Notes under the pieces: generated by a model | What the model was told of the DNA's origin: nothing | Database searches by the model: none | What the model saw: the letters and a program-made list of their open reading frames with translations, nothing else | Made by a program: the position numbers and the translations under genes | Shown: piece after piece, positions 42,405 through 50,502 of the stretch | Numbering within the stretch: position 1 is the first letter of the stretch | Layout of the letters: each line of letters starts with the position of its first letter | DNA from: a bacterium | GTDB taxonomy: Bacteria; Myxococcota_A; Bradymonadia; UBA7976; UBA1532 | Length of the DNA: 50,502 nucleotides | Reading direction: 5' to 3' | Assembly: GCA_030426085.1 (NCBI GenBank) | Contig: JAUHYW010000075.1 | Span: 1-50,502, forward strand

Positions 42405-43602
42405 AGCGGATGCGGATACGGACGAAGTGCCGCTTGCCTTTCTGGATGAGGTGCTCGCCGGGTGCTTCGAACGCGAAGCGGGCGTCGCGGAGCTGCTCGC
42501 CGTCGAGCCGCAGCCCGCCCTGCTTGATCACCCGCCGGGCCTCGCCGTTGCTCTGGGTCAGGCCGGCCTCGGTGAGCACGTTGAGCAGGCCCAGCGGCAG
42601 GCCGGCGGCGTCGAAGTCGACCGCCGGCACGTCGTCGGGCACGTCCTTCTTGCGGTGCACCCGGACGAAGTGCTGCTCCGCCGCCTGCGCCGCCTCGGCC
42701 GAGTGGTACTGCTCGACGATGGCCCGCCCCAGGCGCATCTTGGCGTCCATCGGACCCATGCTCTCCAGGATCCGGTCGCAGTCGCCCTGGGGCAGCCGGG
42801 TGGCGAGGGTGTAGAACAGCGGCATCAGATCATCGGGGATCGACATCACCTTGCCGTACTGCTCCTCGGGCGGCTCGGCGAGGCCGATGTAGTTGCCCAG
42901 GCTCTGGCTCATCTTCTCGACGCCGTCGGTGCCGGGCAGCATCGGCATGATCATCAGCGCCTGCGGATCCTGCCCGAAGAGCTGCTGGATCTGCCGCCCC
43001 ATCAGCTCATTGAACTTCTGGTCGGAGCCGTTGATGGTGATGTCGCTCTCCAGCGCGTAGCTGTCGTAGCCCTGCAACACCGGGTAGAGGAACTCGTGCA
43101 CCATGACCCCCTCGCCGGCGGCGAGGCGGCGCTGGAACATGTCCCGCTCCCACAGGCGGGCCGCCGAGAGGCGGGTGCCCAGCCGCAGGAAGTCGGCCAG
43201 CGCCATCGGGTCGAGCCACTCGCTGTTGCGCCGCACGACCAGCGTGTCGACGTCGAGCACCCGGTCGACCTGGGTCAGCATCGACTCGATGTTGGCCTCG
43301 ATCTGCTCCCGGCTGAGCTCGGGGCGGGTCTTGTCCTTGCCCGTCGGGTCGCCGATGCGGCAGGTGTAGTCCCCGATGAGCAGCACCACCGTGTGGCCCG
43401 CGTCCTGGAAGCGGCGCATGGCCTGATAGTTGACCGCGTAGCCCAGGTGCAGGTCGCGGGCGGTGGGGTCGACGCCGTGCTTGACCACCAGCCGCCGCCC
43501 GGCGCGGATCTTCTTCTCCAGCGCCTCGCGGCCGATGATCTCGGTGGCGCCGGCGAACAGCTCGTCCAGATTCACATCCCGGTCGACCGGCCTCTGGCTC
43601 AC
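42403..43602 (-). CDS. tyrS: Tyrosyl-tRNA synthetase
   Basis: The 399-residue protein starts at GTG 43602, 4 nt after AGGAGG. Class I signatures are the HIGH-type DLHLGYAVN and KMSKS-type EKMSQSLGN. The tyrosine pocket text YPVLQGYDSYAL and GSDQKFNELMGRQ is present, and the C-terminal S4 RNA-binding domain (EARRVIKQGGLRLDGEQL) completes it. The motif layout fits the TyrRZ-like group of TyrRS more than the E. coli TyrS type. It loads tyrosine on tRNA-Tyr. alaS follows downstream in the same direction. Confidence 0.96.
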   Translation of the reverse strand: MSQRPVDRDVNLDELFAGATEIIGREALEKKIRAGRRLVVKHGVDPTARDLHLGYAVNYQAMRRFQDAGHTVVLLIGDYTCRIGDPTGKDKTRPELSREQIEANIESMLTQVDRVLDVDTLVVRRNSEWLDPMALADFLRLGTRLSAARLWERDMFQRRLAAGEGVMVHEFLYPVLQGYDSYALESDITINGSDQKFNELMGRQIQQLFGQDPQALMIMPMLPGTDGVEKMSQSLGNYIGLAEPPEEQYGKVMSIPDDLMPLFYTLATRLPQGDCDRILESMGPMDAKMRLGRAIVEQYHSAEAAQAAEQHFVRVHRKKDVPDDVPAVDFDAAGLPLGLLNVLTEAGLTQSNGEARRVIKQGGLRLDGEQLRDARFAFEAPGEHLIQKGKRHFVRIRIR

Positions 43603-43676
43603 GGGGCCTCCTCTGCGCGTGGCCGTCTGTATTAGCGCCAACCGCCGCCCGCGGGCAACCGGGGCGTGGCCCGCTC

Positions 43677-44333
43677 TCACCGGCCATCGGCCGCGAGGTG
43701 CTCCAGCAGCATGGCATAGCCCTCCACCCCCCGGGCCCCGACCATCACGTCCCGCGCGTCGAAGACCATCGTCGGCACCCCGCTGACCCCCCGCTCGATC
43801 CAGACCCGCTCCGCGGCCCGCACCGCGTCGGCGAAGCGCCCGTCGACCAGCACCGCCCGGGCCTCGTCGGGGTCGAGCCCCACCCGCCCGGCGGCCGCGG
43901 CGAGCGCCGCCGGGTCGTTCACGTCGGCCCCCTCGGTGAAGTAGGCCCGGAACAGCGCCTGATGCAGCGCGTCGGCCCGCCCCTGCTCTTCGGCCCACCG
44001 CAGGAGCTGATGCGCCCGGAAGGTGGGCATGCGCATGCCCTCGGGGAAGGCGAAGTGAAAGCCGACCGCCGCCCCCATCTGCTGCAGCCGGGCCCGGGCC
44101 TGCCCACTCTGCGCCGGCGTCGCCCCGTACTTGCGGGCCATGTGGGCCCCGAGTTCCTCGCCCGCGTCGGGCATGCGCGGGTTCAGCTCGAACGGGTGCC
44201 AGCGCACGTCGAGCGCCACCCCCGCCTGCCCGGCCGCCGCGACGAGCTGCCGATGACCCACCACACACCACGGGCAGACCACGTCCGAGACGATGTCCAC
44301 CCGCACCACCCGCGCCTCGTCCTGCTCGCGCAT
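43677..44333 (-). CDS. DsbA-family oxidoreductase, FrnE-like
   Basis: The 218-residue protein starts at ATG 44333, 4 nt after GGAGG. The active-site motif is CPWC at residues 20-23 (VDIVSDVVCPWCVVGHRQL). FrnE-type text follows: RWHPFELNPRMPDAGEEL, RMPTFRAHQLLRWAEEQG, ALFRAYFTEGADVNDPAALA, then GVSGVPTMVFD. There is no signal peptide, so it is a cytoplasmic dithiol oxidoreductase or isomerase of the 2-hydroxychromene-2-carboxylate isomerase-like class. It is 74 nt upstream of tyrS on the same strand and divergent from the pseudouridine synthase; the 140-bp gap to 44474 shows no other feature. Confidence 0.9.
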   Translation of the reverse strand: MREQDEARVVRVDIVSDVVCPWCVVGHRQLVAAAGQAGVALDVRWHPFELNPRMPDAGEELGAHMARKYGATPAQSGQARARLQQMGAAVGFHFAFPEGMRMPTFRAHQLLRWAEEQGRADALHQALFRAYFTEGADVNDPAALAAAAGRVGLDPDEARAVLVDGRFADAVRAAERVWIERGVSGVPTMVFDARDVMVGARGVEGYAMLLEHLAADGR

Positions 44334-44473
44334 CGCGCCTCCCCCATCGACCGTTCACGGTTGCGATACGCCGGACACCCGATCCGGTTGCGGGGCGCGC
44401 ACCTCGACCTCCGACCGGGCCGACCCGGGAGCCCCGCTTGCCCGGGCCGCGCCCGCGGTCCATCATCCCCCCC

Positions 44474-45220
44474 ATGACGGTGCAACTCAGCGTCGAACCC
44501 AACGACCTCGGGCTGGCCCACGCCTACGCCGACGAGGATCTGATCGTGATCGACAAGCCGGCCGGGGTCGTGACCCAGCCGGGGCGCAAGCACACCCGGG
44601 ATACGCTGCTCAACGCGGCGTTCGCCACCCACGGCAAGGCGCTGCAGAACATCGGCAAGGCCCGGGACTACGGCCTCGTGCACCGCCTCGACCGGCCGAC
44701 GAGCGGGCTGGTCGTCGTCGCGCTCACCCAGGACGCCTACGACCACCTGCGGGCCCAGTTCGCCGAGCGGCGGGTCGAGAAGACCTACCTCGCCTGGGTG
44801 CACGGGGCGCCGACGCCGCCGACGGGCACCGTGCGGGCCCCCATCCGGGAGCAGCGGCGGGGCGGGCGCAAGCAGGCGGTGCTCGGCAAAGGCCGCGGGG
44901 CGCGCCCGGCCGAGACCCGCTACGCCGTGCGCGTGCGGGCGAGGGGCGTCTCGCTGGTCGAGTGCCACCCCGAGACCGGCCGGCTGCACCAGATCCGGGT
45001 CCACCTCGCCCAGCGGGGCAGCCCGGTGCTCGGCGACCGGGAGTACGGCCGGCGCGACGACCGCACCCTCGGGCGCAACCGCATCGGCCTGCACGCCGCC
45101 CGGCTGTCGCTGACCCACCCCCGGACCGGCCGGCGCCTGACCGTGCAGAGCCCGGTGCCCCCCGACCTGATGGACGTCTGCGCTCGGTTCGACCTGTCGT
45201 GCCCCCGGGTCTGGCGATGA
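44474..45220 (+). CDS. RluA-family RNA pseudouridine synthase
   Basis: The 248-residue protein contains the RluA motifs YADEDLIVIDKPAGVVTQPG, LVHRLDRPTSGLVVVAL (catalytic Asp in HRLDR, near residue 80), EKTYLAWVHG and ECHPETGRLHQIRVHLAQRG. There is no N-terminal S4 domain. It isomerises uridine to pseudouridine in rRNA or tRNA, but the site cannot be assigned because RluA, RluC, RluD and TruC look alike at this level. Its stop overlaps the ATG of the outer-membrane protein gene (ATGA). Confidence 0.92.
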   Translation: MTVQLSVEPNDLGLAHAYADEDLIVIDKPAGVVTQPGRKHTRDTLLNAAFATHGKALQNIGKARDYGLVHRLDRPTSGLVVVALTQDAYDHLRAQFAERRVEKTYLAWVHGAPTPPTGTVRAPIREQRRGGRKQAVLGKGRGARPAETRYAVRVRARGVSLVECHPETGRLHQIRVHLAQRGSPVLGDREYGRRDDRTLGRNRIGLHAARLSLTHPRTGRRLTVQSPVPPDLMDVCARFDLSCPRVWR

Positions 45221-47154
45221 GGGGGACCCGGTGGCGCCTCGGGCGCCCGATGGCATATATGACATGGGTGGCGCTCGTGGCGGGCATGGCATGCGTGACC
45301 CATGGCGCGATGGCATCTGAGCCAGCCAAGCCATCCGAGCCATCCGAGTCAGCCCCGGCGCCCGCCTCGCCGCCCCCGCTCAACTACGAGCTCAAGCACG
45401 TCGTGAGCGTCCTGCGGGGCAACGGCCTCATCCCCGACCGGGCCCCCGAAGGCAAGACCATCGCCTGGATCCGGACCGCGCGCTTCCCGGTGTTCATCCC
45501 CGAAGAGCCCTTCCCCACCTTCTTCAACGCGCTGCACTTCACGACCACCGAGCCCACCATCCTGCGCGAGGTGCTGCTGAAGCCGGGCATGCAGTGGGAG
45601 GCGGCGCTGGCCCAGGAGACCGCCCGCAACCTGCGGGGCATGGCCATCTTCAACGTCGTCGCGGTGGTGCCCGTGCGCACCGCCGACCCGGCGCAGATCG
45701 GGCTGCTCGTCGTCACCCGCGACCTGTGGAGCCTGCGCACCGAGACCCGGTTCCAGCTCACCGGGGGCTTCGTCGACGCGCTGCTGGTGCAGCTCACCGA
45801 GCGCAACCTGCTCGGCCGGGACAAGCGGGCCTCGCTGCGCTTCGAACTCGAGCCGCTCGACTTCGCGCTGGGCGCGGTCTACGTCGATCCCCGGCTGCTC
45901 GGCGAGCCGCTGCGGCTGGTGACCACCTTCGACACCCGCTTCGAGCGGGCCTCGGGCGACTACGACGGGCTGACCGGTTACTTCGAGCTGGGGCGCCCGC
46001 TGTACGACCTCCAGCAGCGGTGGGGCTTCTCGTTCGCCGCGCAGTACGAGCAGTACACCGAGCGGCAGGCCCAGCGCAGCGGGCTGCTGACCTTCACCGA
46101 AGACGGCTGCGACCCCGCGGCCGAGGGCGCCGACTGCCTCACCGCCGGCCGCACCTGGGACCACCGCCTCATCGGAGTCGCCGCGCTGGGCCGCATCCAG
46201 CGGGGCAAGCGCTGGATCGTGCGGGTCGCCGGCGGGGCCGGGTTCGTGCGGCAGGACGCCGACGCCAACGCCGCCGCCGCGCTGCCCCAGGGCGACGACC
46301 CCCGGGCGGTCGCCTTCCGAGCGGCCTTCGCCGACGCGGTGCTGCCCCGCGAGCGGCAGTGGGTCTACCCCACGGTCAACGCCCGCCTCTTCCGCAACCG
46401 GCATCAGGTCTATCGGGACCTCGCCGGCTTCGGGCTCAGCGAGGACGTGCGCCTGGGCCCCGAGGTCTTCGTCGACCTGCGGCTGCCGCTCGAGGCCTTC
46501 GGCAGCAGCGAGTCGCTGCTCGACCTCGGCGGATCGCTGGTGTGGCGCGAGGCGTGGCTCGGCGACGGGCTGGTCGAGCTGGCCGGCGGCGTGCGCTCAC
46601 GGCTGTGGCTGGGCGACGGCGCGGGCGACGCCCAGCGGGGGGACTGGTTCGACGTGCGGGCCCTGACCCGCGTCCGGGGGGCGACCCCGTCGCTGGGCTT
46701 CGGCCGGGTGGTGCTGCGGGCCGACTGGCTGGTGCAGCGGGCCCAGCTCACCCCGGGGCTGGTGACCCTCGGCGGGCACAACGGCCTGCGGGGCTACCCC
46801 AGCCAGTCGCTGTTCGACTTCGGCGCCGACCGCCTGCGGGGCAACGTCGAGTACCGCACCCCGCCGTGGGTGCTCAGCTTCCTGCACTTCGGCGCGGTGG
46901 CCTTCTTCGACGCCGGCGCGCTCTACGACGACCTCGGCGACGCCTACCTGCACCACTCGGCCGGCCTCGGCCTGCGCATGGTGGTGCCCCAGGCGTCGGG
47001 CTTCGCCTACCGCCTCGACTTCGGCGTGCCGACCGACGGCAGCCGGGGCTTCACGGTGCAGTTCGGCTTCGAGACCAGTCAGGCGGTGCCGGTGACGCCC
47101 AAAGAGGATCTGCTCTACGACTTCAGCGTCGGCGGGCTGTCGAACCAGCCGTGA
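45217..47154 (+). CDS. BamA/TamA-like outer-membrane protein
   Basis: The 645-residue protein starts at ATG 45217 overlapping the previous stop. ATG 45250 is an alternative. A signal peptide (about 1-34) precedes a Pro/Ser/Glu-rich linker. A POTRA-like domain (about 70-190: TTTEPTILREVLLKPGMQWE, NLRGMAIFNVVAVVPVR, VVTRDLWSLRTET) is followed by a long C-terminal beta-barrel with many alternating aromatic strands (YPSQSLFDFGADRLRGNVEY, LRMVVPQASGFAYRLDFGVP). The GHNGLRGYPSQS segment is typical of the conserved L6-type RGY loop of Omp85 proteins. It probably inserts or transports a substrate across the outer membrane. It is smaller than BamA, with one recognisable POTRA, and is not the main BamA. 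Confidence 0.8.
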   Translation: MRGTRWRLGRPMAYMTWVALVAGMACVTHGAMASEPAKPSEPSESAPAPASPPPLNYELKHVVSVLRGNGLIPDRAPEGKTIAWIRTARFPVFIPEEPFPTFFNALHFTTTEPTILREVLLKPGMQWEAALAQETARNLRGMAIFNVVAVVPVRTADPAQIGLLVVTRDLWSLRTETRFQLTGGFVDALLVQLTERNLLGRDKRASLRFELEPLDFALGAVYVDPRLLGEPLRLVTTFDTRFERASGDYDGLTGYFELGRPLYDLQQRWGFSFAAQYEQYTERQAQRSGLLTFTEDGCDPAAEGADCLTAGRTWDHRLIGVAALGRIQRGKRWIVRVAGGAGFVRQDADANAAAALPQGDDPRAVAFRAAFADAVLPRERQWVYPTVNARLFRNRHQVYRDLAGFGLSEDVRLGPEVFVDLRLPLEAFGSSESLLDLGGSLVWREAWLGDGLVELAGGVRSRLWLGDGAGDAQRGDWFDVRALTRVRGATPSLGFGRVVLRADWLVQRAQLTPGLVTLGGHNGLRGYPSQSLFDFGADRLRGNVEYRTPPWVLSFLHFGAVAFFDAGALYDDLGDAYLHHSAGLGLRMVVPQASGFAYRLDFGVPTDGSRGFTVQFGFETSQAVPVTPKEDLLYDFSVGGLSNQP

Positions 47155-47161
47155 AGGCGAG

Positions 47162-48040
47162 CTACCGCTTGTAGTGTCCCGCGCAGTCGTCGGCCTGCTG
47201 CCCGTCGGGGCAGGTCGCGCCGCGCCACGCGCGGGCCTTGCCCCGGGGCTCGCCCCGGGCGTCGCGCAGGTCGGCCCGCTCGAGGTCGGCCCCGTCGATC
47301 TGCATGCGATCGATCCGGGCCCCCCGCATCTCGACCCGGCCGGCGCGGGCGCTGCGCAGATCGGCCTGCTCCATCCGGGCCTCGCGCAGTACGGCCTGCT
47401 CCATGCGCGCGTCGCGCATCTCCGCCCGCTCCAGGCGCGCGTCGCGGAAGTTCGCCCGGGTCAGGACGGCGTCGCGGAAGACGGCCTGATCGAGCCGGGC
47501 CCCCTGGAAGTTCGCCCGCTCGAGCTGCGCGCTGCGGAAGTTCGCCCGCTCGGCCCGGACGTCGCGCAGATTGGCCTGCCCCAGCCGGGCCCGCTCGAAG
47601 TTCGCCTGCCCCAGCCGGGCCCCGCGCAGGTCGGCCCGGCCCAGGCGCGCCTCGCGGAAGTCCGCCCGCTCGGCCTTGGTGTCGCGCAGCTCGGCCCGCT
47701 CCAGGCGGGCGTCGCGCAGCTCGGCCCGCTCCAGGTTCGCCCCCCGCAGGTTGGCCCGCTCCAGGTTCGCCCCCCGCAGCTTCGCCTCGCGCAGATCGGC
47801 GCTGCTCAGGTTCGCCCCGCTCAGGTTCGCCCCTTCGAGCCGGGCCCCGCGCAGGTTGGCCCGGGAGAGATCGGCCCCCGAGAGGTCGTCGCCCCGGGAG
47901 AGCTTCAGGTCGCGCAGGTCTTTGCCTTTGAGGTCGCAGCTCCCGCCGGAGAGCTTCTCGGCGAGGTCGCCGCAGCGGGCGTGGGCCGGGGTGACGAAGG
48001 CGGCGAGGCCGAGGAGGGCGAGGCAGAGGGCGAGGCGCAT
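47162..48040 (-). CDS. Secreted pentapeptide-repeat protein
   Basis: The 292-residue protein starts at ATG 48040 after GGGAG. It has a Sec signal peptide (MRLALCLALLGLAAFVTPAHA) and about 40 pentapeptide repeats of A(N/D)LRx type (residues 48-265, for example LSGADLSRANLRGARLEGAN), a right-handed square helix. The C-terminus is CPDGQQADDCAGHYKR with a Cys pair. Pentapeptide helices can mimic DNA, bind gyrase or act as scaffolds, and a periplasmic location makes gyrase protection unlikely. Repeats at the DNA level run through 47240-47920. It ends 7 bp from the convergent outer-membrane gene. Confidence 0.88.
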   Translation of the reverse strand: MRLALCLALLGLAAFVTPAHARCGDLAEKLSGGSCDLKGKDLRDLKLSRGDDLSGADLSRANLRGARLEGANLSGANLSSADLREAKLRGANLERANLRGANLERAELRDARLERAELRDTKAERADFREARLGRADLRGARLGQANFERARLGQANLRDVRAERANFRSAQLERANFQGARLDQAVFRDAVLTRANFRDARLERAEMRDARMEQAVLREARMEQADLRSARAGRVEMRGARIDRMQIDGADLERADLRDARGEPRGKARAWRGATCPDGQQADDCAGHYKR

Positions 48041-48105
48041 GGTCCGGCTCCCGTTCGTGATGGGCCCCGACTCTACGTCACCCGCGGCGCGCGCGTCAGC
48101 CGCGA

Positions 48106-49467
48106 TCAGACCGGCAGCGGCTCGCCTCGGCCGATGGCGTAGTAGGTGAAGCCGCGGGCCGCGGTGCGGGCCGGGTCGTAGAGGTTGCGCCCGTCGACGA
48201 TCACCGGCGCCGCCAGCCGGGCCTTGATCGCCTCGAAGTCCGGGCGGCGGAAGAGGCTCCACTCGGTGCAGATGCACAGCGCCGCCGCCCCGTCGAGGCA
48301 GGCGTAGTGGTCGTCGAGCAGCTCCAGGCGAGGGTCGTCGATCAGGGCCCGGGTATTGGCCATCGCCTCGGGGTCGTGGGCCGCGACGGTGGCCCCGGCG
48401 TCGAGCAGGCCCCGGATGAGGTCGAGGCTGGGCGCCTCGCGCATGTCGTCGGTGCGCGGCTTGAACGCCAGCCCCCACACCGCGATGCGCTGGCCGGCCA
48501 GCTTCTCCGGCCCGCCGAAGTGAGCCAGCACCTTGCGCAGCAGGATGCGCTTCTGATCCTGGTTCACCGCGTCGACCGCGTCGAGGATGCGCATCTCGTG
48601 GCCGTGCTCGCCGGCGGTGTGGCTCAGCGCGCGCACGTCCTTGGGGAAGCACGAGCCGCCGTAGCCGGTGCCCGGGAAGAGGAAGTGATAGCCGATGCGG
48701 GGGTCGGAGCCGATGCCGGTGCGCACCGCCTCGATGTCGGCCCCCACCCGCTCGGCGAGGTTGGCCAGATCGTTCATGAAGCTGATCTTGGTCGCGAGCA
48801 GCGCATTGGCCGCGTACTTGGTCAGCTCGCTCGACCGCACGTCCATGAACATGACCCGGTCGCTGGTGCGATTGAACGGCCCGTACAGCTCGCGCAGGGC
48901 CTCGCGGGCGATGCGGCCCTCCTCGGAGTCGGGGGTGCCGACGATGATGCGATCGGGCTTGAGGAAGTCGTTGACCGCGTCGCCTTCCTTGAGGAACTCG
49001 GGGTTGGAGCACACCACGAAGCGCTGCTTCGCCTGCTCGCCGATGATGCCGGCGACCATGTCGGCGGTGCCCACCGGCACGGTGGACTTGTCGAGCACGA
49101 TCTTGATGCCGTCGACGAGCATGTTCTCCCCGCCGGCCAGCGACTCGCCGATGGTGCGGGCGACGGCCTGCACGTAGCGCATCTCGGCCGACCCGTCATC
49201 GCCCATGGGGGTGCCCACGGCGATGAAGATGATCGCCCCGTCGCGGCAGGCCTGCTCCACATCGGTGGTGAAGCTCAGCCGCCCGGCCGCGAGGTTGGAC
49301 TGCACGATGGGCTGAAGCCCCGGCTCGAAGAACGGGACCTCACCCCGCTCGAGGCGGGCGACCTTGTCGGGGTCGATGTCGGCGCAGACGACGCGGTTGC
49401 CCACGTTGGCCAGGCAGGCCCCCACGACGAGCCCCACGTAGCCGCTGCCGATGACGGTGATGCGCAT
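48106..49467 (-). CDS. ugd: UDP-glucose 6-dehydrogenase
   Basis: The 453-residue protein has the NAD-binding start MRITVIGSGYVGLVVGACLA, the central PEFLKEGDAVNDF, TKYAANALLATKISFMND and the catalytic cysteine in GTGYGGSCFPKDV. The UDP-binding C-terminal domain follows (VWGLAFKPRTDDMREAPS). It oxidises UDP-glucose to UDP-glucuronate with two NAD+, giving precursors for exopolysaccharide and LPS modification. Its length is normal. A sigma-70-type promoter with an overlapping inverted repeat is upstream, at 49508-49536. The pentapeptide-repeat gene downstream is on the same strand 65 bp away. Confidence 0.96.
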   Translation of the reverse strand: MRITVIGSGYVGLVVGACLANVGNRVVCADIDPDKVARLERGEVPFFEPGLQPIVQSNLAAGRLSFTTDVEQACRDGAIIFIAVGTPMGDDGSAEMRYVQAVARTIGESLAGGENMLVDGIKIVLDKSTVPVGTADMVAGIIGEQAKQRFVVCSNPEFLKEGDAVNDFLKPDRIIVGTPDSEEGRIAREALRELYGPFNRTSDRVMFMDVRSSELTKYAANALLATKISFMNDLANLAERVGADIEAVRTGIGSDPRIGYHFLFPGTGYGGSCFPKDVRALSHTAGEHGHEMRILDAVDAVNQDQKRILLRKVLAHFGGPEKLAGQRIAVWGLAFKPRTDDMREAPSLDLIRGLLDAGATVAAHDPEAMANTRALIDDPRLELLDDHYACLDGAAALCICTEWSLFRRPDFEAIKARLAAPVIVDGRNLYDPARTAARGFTYYAIGRGEPLPV

Positions 49468-49507
49468 GATGTCTCTCGCTTGCTGACGGGCCGAATCCAG
49501 GCCCGGA

Positions 49508-49538
49508 GTTGTAGTGCTTTGCGCCGGGCGATGCAAAG
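49508..49538 (-). promoter_or_regulatory. Promoter and overlapping inverted repeat for ugd
   Basis: On the minus strand TTGCAT (49536-49531) and TACAAC (49513-49508) are separated by 17 bp, a fair sigma-70 promoter. An inverted repeat, CTTTGC (49517-49522) with GCAAAG (49533-49538), overlaps the -35 element and spacer, where a repressor could act. The leader to ATG 49467 would be about 33 nt. Confidence 0.45.
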
Positions 49539-49622
49539 TGCGTGCGCGCGACCCGGCCGTGGCCGGGGGCAGCGGGACGCCATCGGGGCCCGCGCCCGGC
49601 GGGCATACGGGGCGCGGGCGGG

Positions 49623-49677
49623 TCCCGGCGCCGGCATTTTTTCTGGCGCGGCGCGCCAGCGGACGCCGGCGCCGGGA
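49623..49677. repeat. Nested inverted repeat able to form a cruciform
   Basis: Outer arms TCCCGGCGCCGGC (49623-49635) and GCCGGCGCCGGGA (49665-49677) are perfect 13-mers. They enclose a T6 run (49637-49642) and a second palindrome, CTGGCGCGGCGCGCCAG (49643-49659). It lies in the 375-bp gap between divergent ugd and the gene at 49843; nothing else is seen in that gap besides the ugd promoter. Confidence 0.6.
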
Positions 49678-49842
49678 TCCTCGCGCCATTCGGGGCGCGC
49701 GCGGAGGCCGATCCGGGGGGCGCCGGCCGGCGCGGTCTTGACCGGGTCGGGGAGCGGTGCCAGACTGCCCAGCGAACACCCATGGGCTACGGGTCATCAC
49801 TGACCCGTCGACGACATAACGCAAACGGCAAAGGGCCACACC

Positions 49843-50502
49843 ATGCGCCTCGCTCCCATCCTCATCCTCGCGCCTCTGCTCACGCTGCCCGCCCACGGGG
49901 CGCCGGTCGATCGGGGGGGCGTCGCCCTACCCGGCGACGGCCCGGCGTGGTCCATCGTCGCGGAGGACGACGGGCACCTGCCCCGGCGGCTCTTCGTCGC
50001 GGGGCGGCAGGTGCGGGACATCGTGGTGCACCGATCGGGCGTGTTGACCTTCGACGACGGCGGCTTCGACATCGGCGCGCCGGGCCCGCTGGGCGAGGTG
50101 CCGATGGCCTCGCTCGTCGCGCCGTTCTGGGCGCCGCTGGCCACCGAGTGCCCCGACGGCGCGCCGCTTGGCGAGGTGCGGCGCACCGACACCGCCGAGG
50201 GGGTGCGCTTCGCCTGGATCGACGCGGCGGCACCCGGCTGCGAGGGCGCGCGGGCGACGTTCAGCGTCGAGCTGTTCATCGAGGGCGATACGCTGCGGGC
50301 GGTGGAGCTGCGCTACGAGGCGCTGCCGACCGAGACGCCGGCCGTCGAGCCCCGGGCCGGCCTGCGCTTCGGGCGAGGCGGGCAGGCGCCCACGGTGATG
50401 GAGCTGTTCCCCGATCCGCCGGGCGGGGTGATGCAGGGGCGGGCGAAGTGGCTGCTGGAGGGCTCGAGCGACGGCGAGCCGGGGGCGTGGATCATCGAGG
50501 TG
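49843..50502 (+). CDS. Secreted protein with nidogen-like domain (partial, runs off the window)
   Basis: At least 220 residues are visible. ATG 49843 follows AAAGG, and a Sec signal peptide (MRLAPILILAPLLTLPAHGA) follows. The segment at about 50-95 (VRDIVVHRSGVLTFDDGGFD, then PMASLVAPFWAPLATE) follows the nidogen-like extracellular domain pattern. A Cys pair (TECP, PGCEG) lies in the next part. Such proteins in myxobacteria are secreted and often carry adhesion repeats or a C-terminal sorting tail, which would be beyond the edge. The frame is open to base 50502. Confidence 0.75.
   Translation, partial: MRLAPILILAPLLTLPAHGAPVDRGGVALPGDGPAWSIVAEDDGHLPRRLFVAGRQVRDIVVHRSGVLTFDDGGFDIGAPGPLGEVPMASLVAPFWAPLATECPDGAPLGEVRRTDTAEGVRFAWIDAAAPGCEGARATFSVELFIEGDTLRAVELRYEALPTETPAVEPRAGLRFGRGGQAPTVMELFPDPPGGVMQGRAKWLLEGSSDGEPGAWIIEV

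Noticed and set aside
49492..49842. A tRNA or small RNA gene in the gap upstream of ugd
   Set aside because: No cloverleaf, anticodon arm or conserved T-loop could be drawn. The structure there is simple inverted repeats.

Overview
This window comes from a high-GC bacterium, most likely a member of the Myxococcota. The evidence is a MYXO-CTERM-like sorting tail (Gly-Gly-Cys, hydrophobic stretch, Arg run) on the small secreted protein at 18766-19020, the many Ser/Thr kinases, FHA proteins and sigma-54 activators, a TOMM-type kinase/cyclase fusion protein, and many lipoproteins. No rRNA, tRNA or CRISPR array was found.

Layout. (1) 1-2.7 kb, minus strand: the end of a defence-type operon with an McrB-like AAA+ GTPase and a small translationally coupled protein. 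(2) 2.8-5.6 kb: two direct copies of a roughly 1.35 kb element, each carrying an HUH/Y1 (RAYT-like) transposase. (3) 5.8-13.2 kb: two coupled lipoproteins (ExbD-like and AgmX-like), a GNAT acetyltransferase and a large alpha-2-macroglobulin lipoprotein with an intact thioester motif. (4) 13.2-19.9 kb: an apparent sigma-54 island. An FHA-like/AAA+ enhancer-binding activator with GAFTGA sits beside genes of unrecognised function, two of which are paralogues. Four -24/-12 elements (13304, 16881 minus, 17069, 19185) point at these genes, and TGGACCG/CGGTCCA half-sites lie upstream of three of them. (5) 19.8-35.8 kb: a signalling cluster with two kinase-FGE fusion proteins, an FHA protein, a GAF/sigma-54 activator, a kinase/cyclase/ATPase fusion coupled by ATGA overlap to a probable TOMM (thiazole/oxazole RiPP) precursor ending in PFSCSCA, an amidohydrolase, and a PAS histidine kinase. 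(6) 35.8-39.7 kb: an Rpn-family nuclease gene with an internal Shine-Dalgarno and in-frame start, as for RpnS-type intragenic antitoxins, followed by stand-alone copies of its C-terminal domain. This block is partly duplicated together with the 3' end of alaS, and a redox cassette (HxlR regulator, MdaB quinone reductase, peroxiredoxin-like protein) lies between the copies, bounded by a 12-bp direct repeat. (7) 39.7-50.5 kb: mostly core functions, namely alaS, tyrS, a FrnE-type DsbA protein, an RluA-type pseudouridine synthase, a BamA/TamA-like outer-membrane protein, a secreted pentapeptide-repeat protein, UDP-glucose dehydrogenase, and a partial nidogen-like secreted protein.

The least ordinary parts are the sigma-54 island, the orphan TOMM precursor with its kinase/cyclase partner, and the multiplied Rpn C-terminal (antitoxin-like) genes. 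Several regulators in region 5 lack a Shine-Dalgarno and have a TAnnnT hexamer ending 6-7 nt before the start codon, which suggests leaderless transcripts.
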